NCBI GenBank assembly: GCA_021186555.1
Contig: JAJKFL010000237.1
Coordinates: 5,104,558-5,168,557 of the forward strand
From: Reticulitermes speratus
Taxonomy: Eukaryota; Arthropoda; Insecta; Blattodea; Rhinotermitidae
Direction: 5' to 3'
Length of the DNA: 64,000 nt
Below, piece by piece: positions 34,113 to 45,225 of the stretch; the stretch's first letter is position 1, and every line of letters starts with the position of its first letter. Under the pieces are notes generated by a model. It searched no databases and had not been told where the DNA came from. It worked only from the letters and a program-made list of their open reading frames with translations. The position numbers were made by a program, and so were the translations under genes.

Positions 34113-34611
34113 ATTAGATTTAGATTTTTTTCAGTCTTTTGTCTGAATATTTTTAGGTTTGCTCGAAACCCTGTTAAACACCTATTACATTTGTTCACTT
34201 GTCATTGGTTTACACGTATATAAAACACACATTCAATTAAAATATACACGATTATGCTGCCATAGTCTGTTACTCTCAACCAAATAGATCATTCTACAGG
34301 AAACCAGCTGCTTCAGTTATTTCAGTAATACAGTGCAATTAAAAAAAAATCTACTTTGTGTGCATGATTTCAGCTCCCACGTGTTTACAGTGTAAAAGAT
34401 GTAAAAACACACCCAACATGCTCCTGTTCATTAGTACTTGCTTTAAATCATCAGTTTTATGCTATTATATTATCAACTTCAGAAAAAGTTGTCAGTTGCC
34501 TCAAAAAATCACGTAATTAATGGCTAAAACATGCAGTAACATGAGTAACCTTTACACTTATTAATGCATTATGCAATTGAAGTAAAAGCATTACTAGCTT
34601 TATATCAGAGG

Positions 34612-34890
34612 AGCTTGGATATTACGGTTAGTATAGACCGGATGACTTAAGGAACTGCGATTCAATTCCCAGTACAGGCAAGAGATTTTCTCTTCTCCAA
34701 AACATCCAAATTAGCTACAACACCAACCTACACTCCTATTCAATGGGTACTGAGAGGTCTCTCTGTGGGGGTAAAGCATACACAGCATGAAGCTGATCAC
34801 TCACCTCCACCTAGTGCCATGGTTAAGAAGGTATAGAGCTATACCTGAACACCATACACCTTCATGGTGTGAACAGGGACAACATTGCCT
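34612..34890 (+). mobile_element. tRNA-derived SINE, family A, adjacent to BTB exon 3
   Basis: A decayed head with GGTTAGTATAGACC, box B GATTCAATTCC, GCAAGAGATTTTCTCTTCTC, CTGATCACTCACCTCCACCT and CACCTTCATGGTGTG. It ends about 40 bases from the intron side of the exon 3 donor. Confidence 0.8.
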
Positions 34891-34929
34891 TTATCTTCGT
34901 CACGCCAGTTTTAAGTGAATTTTACTTAC

Positions 34930-35079
34930 ATGATCAATATTAATTTCTCCTTTGTACATAAACTCCACAAGGGCCTTTATGTCAGTAAACTTCACATCTT
35001 TCAGGATCACTATTGGATTATTCTCTTCATACTGTGAGAAAATTGCATCGAAGTAAGTGCTGCATGCTGACAACACCAC
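34930..35079 (-). CDS. BTB-psq gene exon 3: second half of BTB domain
   Basis: The acceptor TTTTGCAG ends at 35,080 and the donor CAT|GTAAGT begins at 34,929; both are phase 0. It encodes VVLSACSTYFDAIFSQYEEN, then NPIVILKDVKFTDIKALVEF and MYKGEINIDH. These are the central strands and helices of the BTB/POZ fold, with the family-typical VVLSACS and FMYKGE motifs. The exon breaks of BTB genes often fall at RAHK|VVLSACS, as here. Confidence 0.96.
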
Positions 35080-36135
35080 CTGCAAAATGACATGTGCTGA
35101 ACTGTAACAAGCCCTTACATATAGCTAAACCACAATACATCACACCGTTGACATACTGCCACCCACAAAATTCTTTTAACAGAAATTCCCTATTGTACAG
35201 TACTTCAATTGACCGCCACAAACTGTGGTGAAAAAACAGTGGTGCTATATTGGGGTTTGACTGCACTTTACTTCAAACTAACTGTAAATACTTCTTCAGC
35301 AAGGTAATCATATTAAGATGGCGCTAACACAACAGCAAGATGTAAAAACCATGCCAGAATAGTTTTAACAGGAACAAGGGTTGAAACTTAATGACATCAT
35401 CAGTATGTTAATAGCACTGAAACAACATAATTTCATCAGCACTGGAATGTGCTACTAGCATTCATCTGTTTCTGGTGCATTCACAACACAAAGGTGGGAA
35501 AATGTACCTATCAGTTTCACCACTTGTCTGTGTGTAACAACTTGAAAACTCCTGAATTTATGAAACTCGATGTTGGGAAGCTTCACTACAATATAATGCC
35601 AATATCCACTTTGGTTAAACTTAGACAACAGGGGACACTTCACATTAACATTTACATGCGTTTCTGCACAAATCTTGGGCATAATCATTAAATTTTTACT
35701 GCAGCAAAAAATGCTTTCAACTATAGTTGTAAAGAAGAATAAAAAAACAAATTTTATGCCCAACAAAGTTTTCGAAAGTCTCAAGTCTGTAAGGAATTTT
35801 TATGCTGGTTGCATGTGACTCCAAACTAAACACAGAGTCTGTTATGGAGTTTCTAAATACTTCAAACATTTCTCTAACAGGTAATAGCACCAAACAGACA
35901 AAACTTTCCATGTAACCCGCAGAACCAGTGAAGTGAAACATGTGGCAGGTCCCTCCAGACACAAGTTGAAATATTTAAAGGGAATGGTAAAGGCAAGACT
36001 GATGCTAATACCATTTGCTACAGAGCAAGACCTCCCTGCTGACATAATTTCTGATGCATTCACAATAAAACTGCAAAAAAGCTATACTATCAGCTTTGCC
36101 AGTCTGTCCATAGATTAAGAACTGCTGAATGGATT
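35080..36135. other. BTB-psq intron 2, no feature recognised
   Basis: Frames such as 35,449-35,691 and 35,933-36,118 lack family resemblance. The part from about 35,930 may be older LINE sequence upstream of the RNase H region, but I cannot show it. Confidence 0.35.
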
Positions 36136-36960
36136 ATCGTGAAATTTGATATGGTGGGGTGTATAGATGGGGCTTGAGAAGGGGGCATAGCTTCAGCCTT
36201 GGGCTCCACACGACGGTATTCCAGGCCAAAATATACGGCATTAAGGCATGTATAATGGAAAATACAGAAAACAGCTACACAAATAGAAACAGCCATATTC
36301 TTTCTGACAATCAGGCAGCCATCAAGGCCCCATCAAGGCCCTTGACAGTTTCCAGACGAATTCTAAACTGGTCTGTGACTGCCATTAATCTGTGGTGAAA
36401 TCAGCAGAACATAACAGGATACAACTGGTAGGGGTGCCACGACACATGGGGATTGATGGAAACGAAACAGCTGATCAACTAGACAGGCAAGGCTCCTGAC
36501 TTCCATATACAGGACCTGGGCTTGCCCGTGGCATATCTGCAAAGCTTGCTTGGGCAGTGATGAGGGGCTGGATGAGCAGGAAACATGAGGAGTATTGGCA
36601 GTGCATTCGTGGACAAAGGCAGGCTAAGGGCTTTCTTAAAAGACCCTCCGCAAAAGCGCTGGACAATTACTCAACTTGAGCAGAAACCAGCTAACAACAA
36701 TGATAGGACTGCTAATAGGACTCAGTCATTTAACAGCACATCTATTTAAATTGGGGGTGGCAGACAGTCCTGGGCGTGACAAATGCAAACATGCACTTGA
36801 AACAGATTCTCATATTCTTTGTGACTGTGAGGCACTGGCAGTATTAAGATTTTGGCACCTGGGCCATCATTTCTTGAAACCAGGTGACTTCACTGACATC
36901 TCTGTCAGCAAGGTACTGCACTTTATTCAAAGTGCGGGGTTGCTGAATGCTTAAGCAATG
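36136..36960 (+). mobile_element. LINE 3' region with RNase H and C-terminal zinc-type motif
   Basis: The plus strand reads RRGHSFSLGLHTTVFQAKIY, then GIKACIMENTENSY and SHILSDNQAAIKA, the RNase H domain of I-group-like non-LTR retrotransposons with the SDNQAA acidic motif. Further on come LIGLSHLTAHLFKLGVADSP, the Cys/His stretch CKHALETDSHILCDCEALAV, and HHFLKPGDFTDISVSKVLHF, the usual C-terminus. Frame changes separate the blocks. It is an old, 5'-truncated copy in intron 2 of the BTB-psq gene. Confidence 0.85.
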
Positions 36961-37017
36961 GGTTGCACAAAACATCGGAAACGGTCGAGGTACAAGGGTC
37001 ACTGCAGTGCCCGCCCT

Positions 37018-37040
37018 ACTGTACTGTACTGTACTGTACT
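37018..37040. repeat. (GTACT)n microsatellite
   Basis: Four to five copies of the pentamer GTACT lie near the end of the LINE remnant. Confidence 0.85.
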
Positions 37041-37404
37041 CTTGGTGGGAACAAGAAAAATAATTAAATCAGTCAAGACTATCAAGTGTCCTGACAGAGA
37101 TTCAAAGTGGGTACCTAATGAATACAAGTCAGAGGTGTTACTACTTGAGCCATCTTGCTCAGTAAAAATGCGAGTCAAGTAAAAATTATTCACTTGCTAC
37201 TCTGCTGGTTCTTTTAGGAAAACTTTTCTTGGGACCCGATTAGCAAGCAGTGCATGTTTGTCCTCGTGTTTCAAATCCAGACTCCAAGACACTACTAACT
37301 GCATGATTTTTGCAAAACTTTGTACAAGCAGCATACAACTGCAGGACAACCCATCTTAGTACTTCTGAAGTCAACATACTGGCATACGTTCTGTCAGTGC
37401 TCAC

Positions 37405-37728
37405 CTTATGCGCTCTAAGAGTCTTTCCTTCACAAGCAAGTGTTACATCACAGAAGCTCTCTCTCTCCAACAGCTGACTGAACATCACTTGAAGGTTGTT
37501 ATGGTGATATTTCCATCGCAGACAATACTGCTGGGGTAACATCTTCTGTTGAGAATTCATCTTCCCTGGAAGTGTATTATGTCTTCCCGTTGCTCCTGTG
37601 TTGACCTCCGCACCAAACAGGGAACAATATTCTCTACCGCCCTGCCGTGAAGAGTCGTAACCCACAGTCTCGTCTTTAACACTCAACACAGTATCCGGAT
37701 TGAAAATAGCTTCTTCCAGGACATCTGT
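37405..37728 (-). CDS. BTB-psq gene exon 2: start of BTB domain
   Basis: The acceptor GATGTTGCAG ends at 37,729 and the donor AAG|GTGAGC begins at 37,404; both phase 0. The first 56 codons, from TDVLEEAIFNPDTVLSVKDE, precede a Met at 37,558-37,560. From that Met: MNSQQKMLPQQYCLRWKYHH, NNLQVMFSQLLERESFCDVT and LACEGKTLRAHK, the first strand and helices of BTB/POZ. The conserved Asp of CDVTLAC, important for BTB dimers and partner binding, is present. The open frame upstream of the Met and its phase let the zinc-finger exon join in frame. Either start is possible. Confidence 0.93.
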
Positions 37729-37827
37729 CTGCAACATCATATTGCATATTAGGCAAGTACAGCACTCTGTATACAATAGCAATTCTTGTGTACTGTACAG
37801 CAAAAAGTGCTACGTCCACTTCCTTAA

Positions 37828-38143
37828 CACTTTCACTGCCGGGTATTTAAATCCCCGTGGGTGTTAAATTGCCAGGGATTTATTGAATGTTAAACAACTA
37901 GTGCATCGTCTTATAAATTATAAAATATAATATATAAAATTATATATAAAAGGCATATATTTTTTCTAGTTGTCAGCTAGGGATTAATAAAGATGTAAAA
38001 TATGTTTCCTGAAAGAACTTATTGTATGCGTGGCCTATTTAAGGCAAAAGAGCAGAGTAAATTTTAGACGGACTAAAGTCGACGCTGGCAAATTAAAACG
38101 TAAATACTTAAATTGACCACGGTCGACTTTGGCAGTGAAAGTG
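37828..38143. mobile_element. piggyBac-like MITE, 316 bp
   Basis: Ends CACTTTCACTGCCGGG and TTTGGCAGTGAAAGTG are inverted repeats. TTAA is at 37,824-37,827 on the left, and a decayed TAAA follows on the right. It lies in intron 1, about 100 bases from exon 2. No coding capacity. Confidence 0.75.
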
Positions 38144-38644
38144 TAAACAGTCCACGTATGGTGAATGGTGAATTGGTAAGCAAACAAAGTATCAGTGACA
38201 TACTGCAAAGCATAACCCTGGAAAAACTAAAGAAAACTAGCAAGCAGAATCGCTCTTAATCACAACGGTATGCCTAGCATAAAACTTGTATTTTAGGCTC
38301 TTCTCTCACAGTAAGTGACACATTTCACAACTGTATAAAACTGCAAGAAACTGACTTTGTAATGCTTATCAAGTGCCTAAATACAAGTACATTGTGAACT
38401 TTCTGAATGAGGTACATATGTACACTGAATTACGTAACATGTGTTTCACTTTCACGAAGGAACTGACGAAGATACAGTGATGGTCACATGACCACTAAAC
38501 ATGGTGTGAAGGAAATGTCACTACCTTATTCCAAAAGACAAGACAGTTAATGTATAACCCTCACAGCTCATATTAATTAAACTCTATCCATTAAATTCAG
38601 GTGACCGAATCACAGTAGTACAATAATTATATCTGTATAGTCAA
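38144..38644. other. BTB-psq intron 1, no feature recognised
   Basis: AT-rich DNA with no recognisable element. Confidence 0.4.
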
Positions 38645-38830
38645 AGCTGTTCTTTTCCGTGCCCTGGACGCTTCACCCCAGTACCTATTGAACAGTAGGC
38701 TGGGCTGAGTGCCAGAGTCAGTCTGAAAATTTTGGAAAAATCTCTTGCCTCTGCTGTGAACTGCACCCCAAACTGTCCCCCCGATGGCCTTGTCACTATA
38801 CTGACTGCACCATTAAAATAATTCCAGTTG
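38645..38830 (-). mobile_element. tRNA-derived SINE, family A, 3'-truncated
   Basis: On the minus strand a worn head (CAGTCAGTATAGTGACAAGG) is followed by GGCAAGAGATTTTTCCA, then ACTGTTCAATAGGTACTGGG and CGTCCAGGGCACGG. Confidence 0.6.
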
Positions 38831-38899
38831 AACAAGTCATGGCCGTGAAGTGTTACATACAGTGTAACGGAAATGTGACTACTTAATTGCAAAACACCC

Positions 38900-39017
38900 A
38901 GTCATGACACTTTGGAGAAGAGATAAATCCCTTGCCCTTACCAGGAATTGAACCAAGATTCATTGGATGTCCAGTCTGCAGACTAGTCACTATACCAACT
39001 GAGCTCTCATGGCTCCC
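38900..39017 (-). mobile_element. tRNA-derived SINE head, family A
   Basis: On the minus strand: GGAGCCATGAGAGCTCAGTT, GGTATAGTGACTAG, box B GGTTCAATTCCTGG and GGGATTTATCTCTTCTCC. Only the head and the first body block remain. Confidence 0.75.
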
Positions 39018-39084
39018 ACATAATATTATGAACTCCAGTAAATCCAAATTAAACAAGTTCTGGATATAACTAATTAAGTCTACA

Positions 39085-39265
39085 TCGAGATCTTCACTCT
39101 TCGGAGTAGTTGGTCACTGACATTTGAAAGCCGCCTGTCGGTCCCATCTTCAAGGGTCAACAGTCCAGGAAGAATTCTTCTTGGACTGCTTGACCCTTGA
39201 AGATGGGACCGACAGGCTGCCCCGAAACGTCGGCAACTACCAATCAACACTGCATAACATCCCTG
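39085..39265. repeat. Palindromic element, GACCCTTGAAGATGGGACC family
   Basis: GGTCCCATCTTCAAGGGTCA on the left mirrors TGACCCTTGAAGATGGGACC on the right, around a centre near 39,172. The right arm goes on with CCCCGAAACGTCGGCAACTA and CACTGCATAACATCCC. The order of a GA-rich core, GAAAC and CGTCGG is hammerhead-like, but CTGANGA has an extra T. Confidence 0.7.
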
Positions 39266-39964
39266 ATAAGGGAAGACCTCATTTACACCGCAGCAGAAGT
39301 CTGAAATCATGCGAGGTCTACTTTCCTTCAGAACTCCAGTCAGTACAGCGATGCCATCACAAATGATAAATTAATATACATATAATTTAGTAGCCCATTT
39401 CTGTGCATAATTTCCAGCAACACATATTTGGGATACATAACATTTGCTTAACAGATTCTCGAAGTTCTGCACCACAAAGTCTGCACTTGTTAACACAATT
39501 TGCACACACACTGATGATCTACTGCACTACAAAATCCCATACACCTCACCCTCATGATTAACACCAAGCTAAACACATCATGTTATGCTGTGTACAAAAT
39601 AACTGCCTTAACAAACGTTTCACATCTGTTAACTATAGAAAGCGTGGCTCCTCTGCTATCCGTAACATTAGTGTTGCTCCCACATCATGTACATGTACAG
39701 CCAAGTCAGTATGACAACAATTAACAATGTAAAGGCAATTAACACATAAAACTACTCTGAGGACTTGTCAGAACAACCGTGAAATCACATTTTACATAAA
39801 ATGTTAAAATGTAAAAGGCTTTTACATTATAACATTTTATGTTTTAATACAATACATGCATTTTAATCTGTACAATTTTAGTGATACTATATAGCGATGA
39901 ACTGGTGTATAAAAAGCTAATGTGTGTATATTACCATCTACCGACATACAATATGCTACTTATG

Positions 39965-40105
39965 TCTTTATTATATTATTGGCTCCCCGATGATGGCTAC
40001 AATATATAGCCGAAACATGTAGGAGCATAAAAATTACTTTTCTGCAGTGGTTGGAAATAGAACTTGTATGCGTAAGGTAACTGCATGGAATATGTGTAAC
40101 GTTAA
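39965..40105 (+). repeat. Solo hammerhead-bearing arm, CAGTGGTTGG family
   Basis: The sequence matches the right arm of the palindrome at 27,005-27,235 through GATGATGGCTACAAT, AGCCGAAACATGTAGGAG, CAGTGGTTGG and AACTGCATGGAATATGT. The matching left arm is absent. Confidence 0.75.
39980..40024 (+). ncRNA. Hammerhead ribozyme motif with one core change
   Basis: Stem I GCTCC/GGAGC is a perfect five-base match. The core reads CCGATGA instead of CTGATGA, followed by stem II GGCT/AGCC, GAA, ACATGT and the cleavage-site A. The core change would be expected to weaken or abolish cleavage. Confidence 0.55.
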
Positions 40106-42290
40106 GTACACTAGGTCTTTCTTTTATTGCCGCACTGAGCATGACAGCTTTCTCATTTAGAAAACCTGCATCCATTGGCACATAACATGACAGATGTAGT
40201 GCTCAGCATAACAGGTAAAAAGAAACACACCATCCTTCATAGTAACACAAGTTTAAACATAACTAGGGCTGTTAACACATCATGACCATGTACATATGTA
40301 AATGATATTAAAATATCTATAAAGTACACTACAAGAAGATTTACTTTAAATCTAATATCCTATATATTTCAGCTAGCCACCATAATCAGGGATCGCAAAT
40401 TACTGTATGAAAGGATGTCAAAGACCATAAAACAATCGATAACAATCTTTCATACAAGCATGATGTTGGCTTGCCAAAACATCTACAATCTTAGATATAG
40501 AACAAATCTCCTCCTTGTGGTATAATTTGTCAGTATTTTTTATACCATTAATTCAGGATGTTTAGTATGTCTCATGTATGAGCCTAGTGTAAATTTTCTG
40601 GCTCCACTTTTGAATTGCAACATGGAGTTTAGATTTCTGTTCAAAATGGTTCGAACCTTCTCCATCATTCACTCCATAGTCCGGACCTTGTACCATGTAA
40701 CCATAACCTTTTTCACCACTTAAGGACAGCATTAAGTGAACACCAGTATTCAAGACGTGACAACAGCTGAACATAATTGGCTTTAAGAACAACCATAAAT
40801 GTTCTTCTCAAACAGCACCAAACAGCTGCTGAATCACTGCCACAAGTGTTTGGAGAGAAATAATGCTACACGTTTCAGTTTGTCTTTTGTAGATTTCATG
40901 AGAAAAATACACTGCCTTTACTTTTTCAATTACCCTCATATTGTTGACAGTATGAATAAAAGGGTTAACAATTCCATCAGTGTGAAGAGTTCTAACAATA
41001 CAGGCGCATCACTACTTACAGACTTGTCCATGTGCCTAGTTGCCTGTGGAAGTATTGAGGGTGGTGGTAAGAAAGAGGACATTATAAAGTGTTTTGAGGG
41101 ACGTGAGACAATGATAAACATTGCATTTACTTTAGGAATGAACCGTTCTGTCTTTCAACATGTTTGGTATCAACAGGAGCGAAGCAGGACTCACAAACAG
41201 ACCTCTGGAACTTAACAGTTCATAACTAGAGAAGTGCCTGTATTAGGACCACACATCTTATTTGTCTATACAACATTCTGACTACAACTAAAGAACCAAT
41301 TTTCAGTACAACTGTACTTATTCATCCCTAACCACATCACATTATGCAAACCAGGCAACACTATCCCCACTGCTCTAAAAGATCCACTTGTTTACCTCCG
41401 TTTGAAACAGATCTTCTAAAGAAACAGATCAAGTTGAGCTAGCTACAATTTATTTGCTTATTTACAGAAGAAACAATACAGTAAATACCATCACAGGAAA
41501 TCAGTGCTTGTATCAGTAACTGCTTCATGAACTGACAATTTTTGAATGCAAGTCTTTCATTGGCTCACACACCACCACTCTAGCATGCAATTTAACTGAT
41601 GAAACTATGAACTGCTGGTACGCATGGCTGTTCTGTCTCAATTCAACCCTCTGCACTAAATTTTTCCTACTATCTACAGGCACGCCAAAATTATTTTTCT
41701 GTCTCTGTGAAGCATCTACAAGGGTTGAGGGAGTTGCATATTTCAGCACAAACAGCAGATGTCTTTATTCAAGCTACCAAACCTGACAACATAATTCATA
41801 CATTCAGCTACTAGGTGGCAGACACATATCTATAACAGAAACTTGGGATAAATTTGAAGATTAAATTGTGCTGGAACCAGTCAAACTAATGAATGCAAAA
41901 GGTTAAATCAAACCCTCTTAACCTTTAGGAGATTTGATTTCTGTGCCAATTGTATCTTGTGATAGCCTGTTTTCTGGCTCGGCACAGACATTTAAAGGTG
42001 CTACCAAGTAAACACACAGAGACGGCATTTGCCAATACACTTCAGGGACCTGAATTAATAAAAAGGATGTGTTCCAAAGAAGGCTCACACAGCACCAGCT
42101 TACGTCATGTTTCACACTCTAAATGAGACGTTAACTGGCACGTCAATTCAGTACTGTCCTCCAGATGCAATACATCAAAAAATATTTCACAGATGTCCCA
42201 TACAAACACAATAAATAATAAAAACTTAAAGGTATTCAACCACACTACATGGGACTAGACACAAAATGCACAAAGACGTGGCGCGGTAGG
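40106..42290. other. BTB-psq intron 1, mostly unrecognised
   Basis: One weak signal only: the plus-strand frame ending at 41,215 contains GGKKEDIIKCFEGRETMINI and AFTLGMNRSVFQHVW, which resembles a worn pogo/Tigger HTH region. The rest has no assignable feature. Confidence 0.4.
41060..41215 (+). mobile_element. Possible pogo/Tigger transposase HTH remnant
   Basis: KKEDIIKCFEGRETMINIAF followed by TLGMNRSVFQHVWYQQE matches the usual pattern 'K-EIIxxxExGxxxxxIAxxLGMxxSTxxxIxxxxE' of CENP-B-type N-termini. No DDE region or terminal repeats were found nearby. Confidence 0.35.
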
Positions 42291-42299
42291 TGATGCAGG

Positions 42300-42606
42300 T
42301 TCCAATTATGCCTATGCACAGGTGACAGATCACCCTCTTCATTTTTTCTATGTTTCAGCCACACAGCAAGTTTTTTAATAATTAGTTCCTCATTTTTACC
42401 ATTTTGTTTGTAGCTAGTGAGCAAGACTGAGCTATATAGCTTCTTATTTTTTCTGCATTCTTCCTTATTGTACGTATGCTTGACTCGTTCACATTATATA
42501 AACGCCCAAGGGACGATGCAGTCTCTCCACTTTCAAGTCGCTGAATAATATCAAACTTTGTGTCTAGAGTTAGTGCTGTCCTGGTTTTCTTCACAGGGAT
42601 ATCCAT
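42300..42606 (-). mobile_element. pogo/Tigger transposase N-terminal fragment
   Basis: From a Met at 42,604-42,606 the minus strand reads MDIPVKKTRTALTLDTKFDI, then IQRLESGETASSLGRLYNVN and ESSIRTIRKNAEKIR, a textbook CENP-B-type HTH. After a one-base slip near 42,385 it continues ELIIKKLAVWLKHRKNEEGD, the start of the second helix-turn-helix region. The catalytic part is missing. Terminal repeats were not seen. Confidence 0.8.
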
Positions 42607-42854
42607 AATGTTCCTGAATAGAAGAAATGAGTCCAAGGGTGAGAGACTTATCACTGTGAAAATACGTACTGCTGGTGGCTGTTATGCAATATCTGGTGTT
42701 GGTAATATAAGCTGAGAAGCAAAGTATATGTTTCCTCCAGCATGTCCTGTCATCACACAAGTAGAGAATCAGGAAAGCCCAATTCCTATTTAGAAGCAAT
42801 AATGTCAAACACACTAACAATTGTGTAGATTGTTGGCAGTTACACATACAGCAG

Positions 42855-43128
42855 GTGGCCCAGGATAGCGTAGTTGGTACAACAACTCACGACGGGCTAG
42901 GCAGTCCAGGGATTGAATCCGAGTTGTGAGATTTTCCACACCGGCCCTGGGGCCTACCCAGCCTCCTGTACCATGGGTACCTGGTCTCTTCGCCAAGGGC
43001 AAAGCAGCCTGGGCATGACATTGACCACCCACCCCCACCTAGCACCAAGGTTAAAGAAAGACTAGAGTTATACCTCTGCTCCCCTTCTGGGTCTTCATGG
43101 CCTGTTCTAGGGTAAACTTTACCTTACA
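42855..43128 (+). mobile_element. tRNA-derived SINE, family A
   Basis: Head GCCCAGGATAGCGTAGTTGG, box B GGGATTGAATCCG, CAGCCTCCTGTACCATGGGT, TGACCACCCACCCCCACCTA, and a TTTACCTTAC tail. A Tigger-type MITE starts directly after it. Confidence 0.88.
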
Positions 43129-43132
43129 CATA

Positions 43133-43502
43133 CAGTAGATTCTCAAAGTCCATGAACCTCAATGCTCTGGACGTTGACGTTTCATGAGCACCCATTTTAA
43201 TACCACTGCTTTCACCTTCTGTGACTCGTTATGATGCACTTGGATGAGACCACATGACTGGTGGGTCAGCTTACCCCTCTCCTGATATTGTGCAGATGAC
43301 TCTCAACTGAGTCAAGCTCTGTCTTTCATTATGTGAGGCTCACTAAACTCACTTAACATACTTTACACATTCTTAGGTTATTTTATATTTTCATTACTAG
43401 TATTTCGTTAAGTTTCAAATCAGTGTTTTACAGTGAAAATGGATTCTATTGTTTGTGTCGTTTTATCAGTTCCAGTTAATCACGAACACCAAGACTCTAC
43501 TG
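43133..43502. mobile_element. pogo/Tigger-type MITE, 370 bp
   Basis: Ends CAGTAGATTCTCAAAGTCC and GAACACCAAGACTCTACTG are partly matching inverted repeats, flanked by TA at 43,131-43,132 and 43,503-43,504. No coding sequence. Confidence 0.75.
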
Positions 43503-43871
43503 TACATCTGTAGCAAATTCATGTAATAAGAGGGTGATACATAGCATTACATTTTATACCCATCGTTTACCAACGTAGTATCATGCTTTGTGTCCAATGA
43601 CTTCCTACACTGACATGCAAATTAAAAAGAAAAACAACCACTGTCAATTCAATAAGTAACACTGTAACTGTAACTGCAACTGGACTACTATCTAGGCAAC
43701 TTAAATCTTACATGCACCAAAATGTAGTACCAGTTTGAGTACCGACAGCAAGTACTGTATCTTCTGCATTTGCAGCAAAGAGCCAATTTTGACCAATATC
43801 AACAATAAGTCACCAACAAATGCACAAACCGTCAATAAAGGTATAAATTAACCTTTTATCATTATTAAAAT

Positions 43872-43914
43872 ACCCTACATACGTTTCGGCCTGCGAGAAG
43901 CCATCATCAGGGGT
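43872..43914 (-). ncRNA. Hammerhead ribozyme motif (left arm)
   Basis: On the minus strand: ACCC, CTGATGA (43,910-43,904), T, stem II with GGC and GCC closing pairs, GAA, ACGTATGT, A, GGGT. Stem I ACCC/GGGT pairs perfectly. Confidence 0.75.
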
Positions 43915-44025
43915 TTACAGTTGTACTTATCAAATGCTGTGCTACGGCCTGTCATCGACACTCGCAATATAACTTCACTGTGTCGTTGACAGACCTAGCA
44001 CAGCATTTGATAAGTACAACTGTAA

Positions 44026-44068
44026 ACCCCTGATGATGGCTTCTCGAGGGCCGAAACGTATGTAGGGT
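44026..44068 (+). ncRNA. Hammerhead ribozyme motif (right arm)
   Basis: ACCC (44,026-44,029), CTGATGA (44,030-44,036), T, stem II GGC..GCC with a CTTCTCGAG-type loop, GAA, ACGTATGT, cleavage-site A at 44,064, then GGGT. Stem I is perfect. It faces the minus-strand copy at 43,872-43,914. Confidence 0.75.
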
Positions 44069-44789
44069 ATTTTAATAATGATAAAAGGTTAATTTATACC
44101 TTTATTGACGGTTTTGTGCATTTGTTGGTGACTTATTGTTGATTACAGAAATGCATGGTAAATTAAGATTAAAGTTTGACCAATATGCTGGTGTAGCTGT
44201 GAAAATGAACAGAAACAGAACTAACAATGTCTTTTGAACAGAACAATCAAATGCGACAGACTGAACATGAACCACAATTACAGTGTATGGAGAACTGCAA
44301 CAAAGGTAGTCAGCCATTCATGTTTGCATTAATCTTTTTAACAACCTGTGTTTGCATGAAATTCATTTTATATACCTACGCAACAAGGCATTTACTGCAT
44401 TTCAAGACATGCTGCATAATCTCAATTTCATTAATTTCATAGAATTCATTCAGTTGTGCTATGGAACATACATATACAAACCATCTGATCAACTTAGAAC
44501 ATGTAACTGCCGCCTACGACTCTAATTTCTTCATATAAATGATCACATGAACTTAAAAAAAACTTTAGTATCTAAAAGCATTTATCCAGCAATTTTACCT
44601 GTTGCTTTTAAGTATTTTAATGTTACATTATTTATCTGGCTGAAAATTGTGGAATCTATAACCATCATTCAGCTACTGACTGACAATTTACAATTTTATC
44701 ACTGTAATAATTACGAACTTGTAGGATCCAACAAAGTAAAACCAGAATGATGAATTTATATAATACATTTTACCTTCTTTTAAATATCG

Positions 44790-44860
44790 TATGACAGCCC
44801 AATGGTGGTCAATTTGACCGAAACATGTAGCTAATCTTTCGAATATGCATAGTTGTATTG
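44790..44860 (+). repeat. Worn hammerhead-like arm
   Basis: CAATGGTGGTCAATTTGACC followed by GAAACATGTAGC keeps stem II, GAAA and the self-complementary block. The CTGATGA part is lost. Confidence 0.45.
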
Positions 44861-45049
44861 GATGGACTATTTGAAGATTTGTTATTGAAGATCTGTTTTA
44901 TTTTCCATACAATGCCACTTATTTCATAACTTTACCTTCTTCTGTTCAAATAATACTCATGTATAATATTACACATTTTCCATGCAACAGATATACAAGA
45001 TTATACTTATACAGTATATACGGTGAATATAATGTGAAAGATTATACTT

Positions 45050-45225
45050 ATTACCAACATCTGCACTAGTTAACAAATATAACATGTTTCGGCTATTGAT
45101 GTTAGCCATCTTCAGGGAGTACTTCCTGAATATGGCTAATATCAACAGCCGCATCGGTGAAGATGGCTGATATCAACAGCTGAAAGCTGCTATATTTGTT
45201 AACTAGTACAATTGTTGGTAATAAA
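45050..45225. repeat. Palindrome with a hammerhead core and two extra partial cores
   Basis: TTACCAACATCTGCACTAGT on the left mirrors ACTAGTACAATTGTTGGTAA on the right. On the minus strand, ACTCC is followed by CTGAAGA (45,115-45,109), stem II GGCTA/TAGCC, GAA and ACATGTT. The centre holds CTGAATATGGC and GAAGATGGCTGATATC, two more worn repeats of the same unit. Confidence 0.65.

Larger units (their letters stand above)
43800..44145. repeat. Near-perfect palindrome with two facing hammerhead motifs
   Basis: Arms of about 170 bases each pair almost throughout. AACAATAAGTCACCAACAAA on the left mirrors TTTGTTGGTGACTTATTGTT on the right, and AGCATTTGATAAGTACAACT appears on the right as the mirror of the left arm. 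The centre is near 43,970. Both arms carry an intact hammerhead core. The high identity suggests a recent event. Confidence 0.9.

Noticed and set aside
39085-39265. Calling a full hammerhead at 39.2 kb
   Set aside because: The core reads CTTGAAGA with an extra base, so I kept it as a repeat and not as a ribozyme feature.
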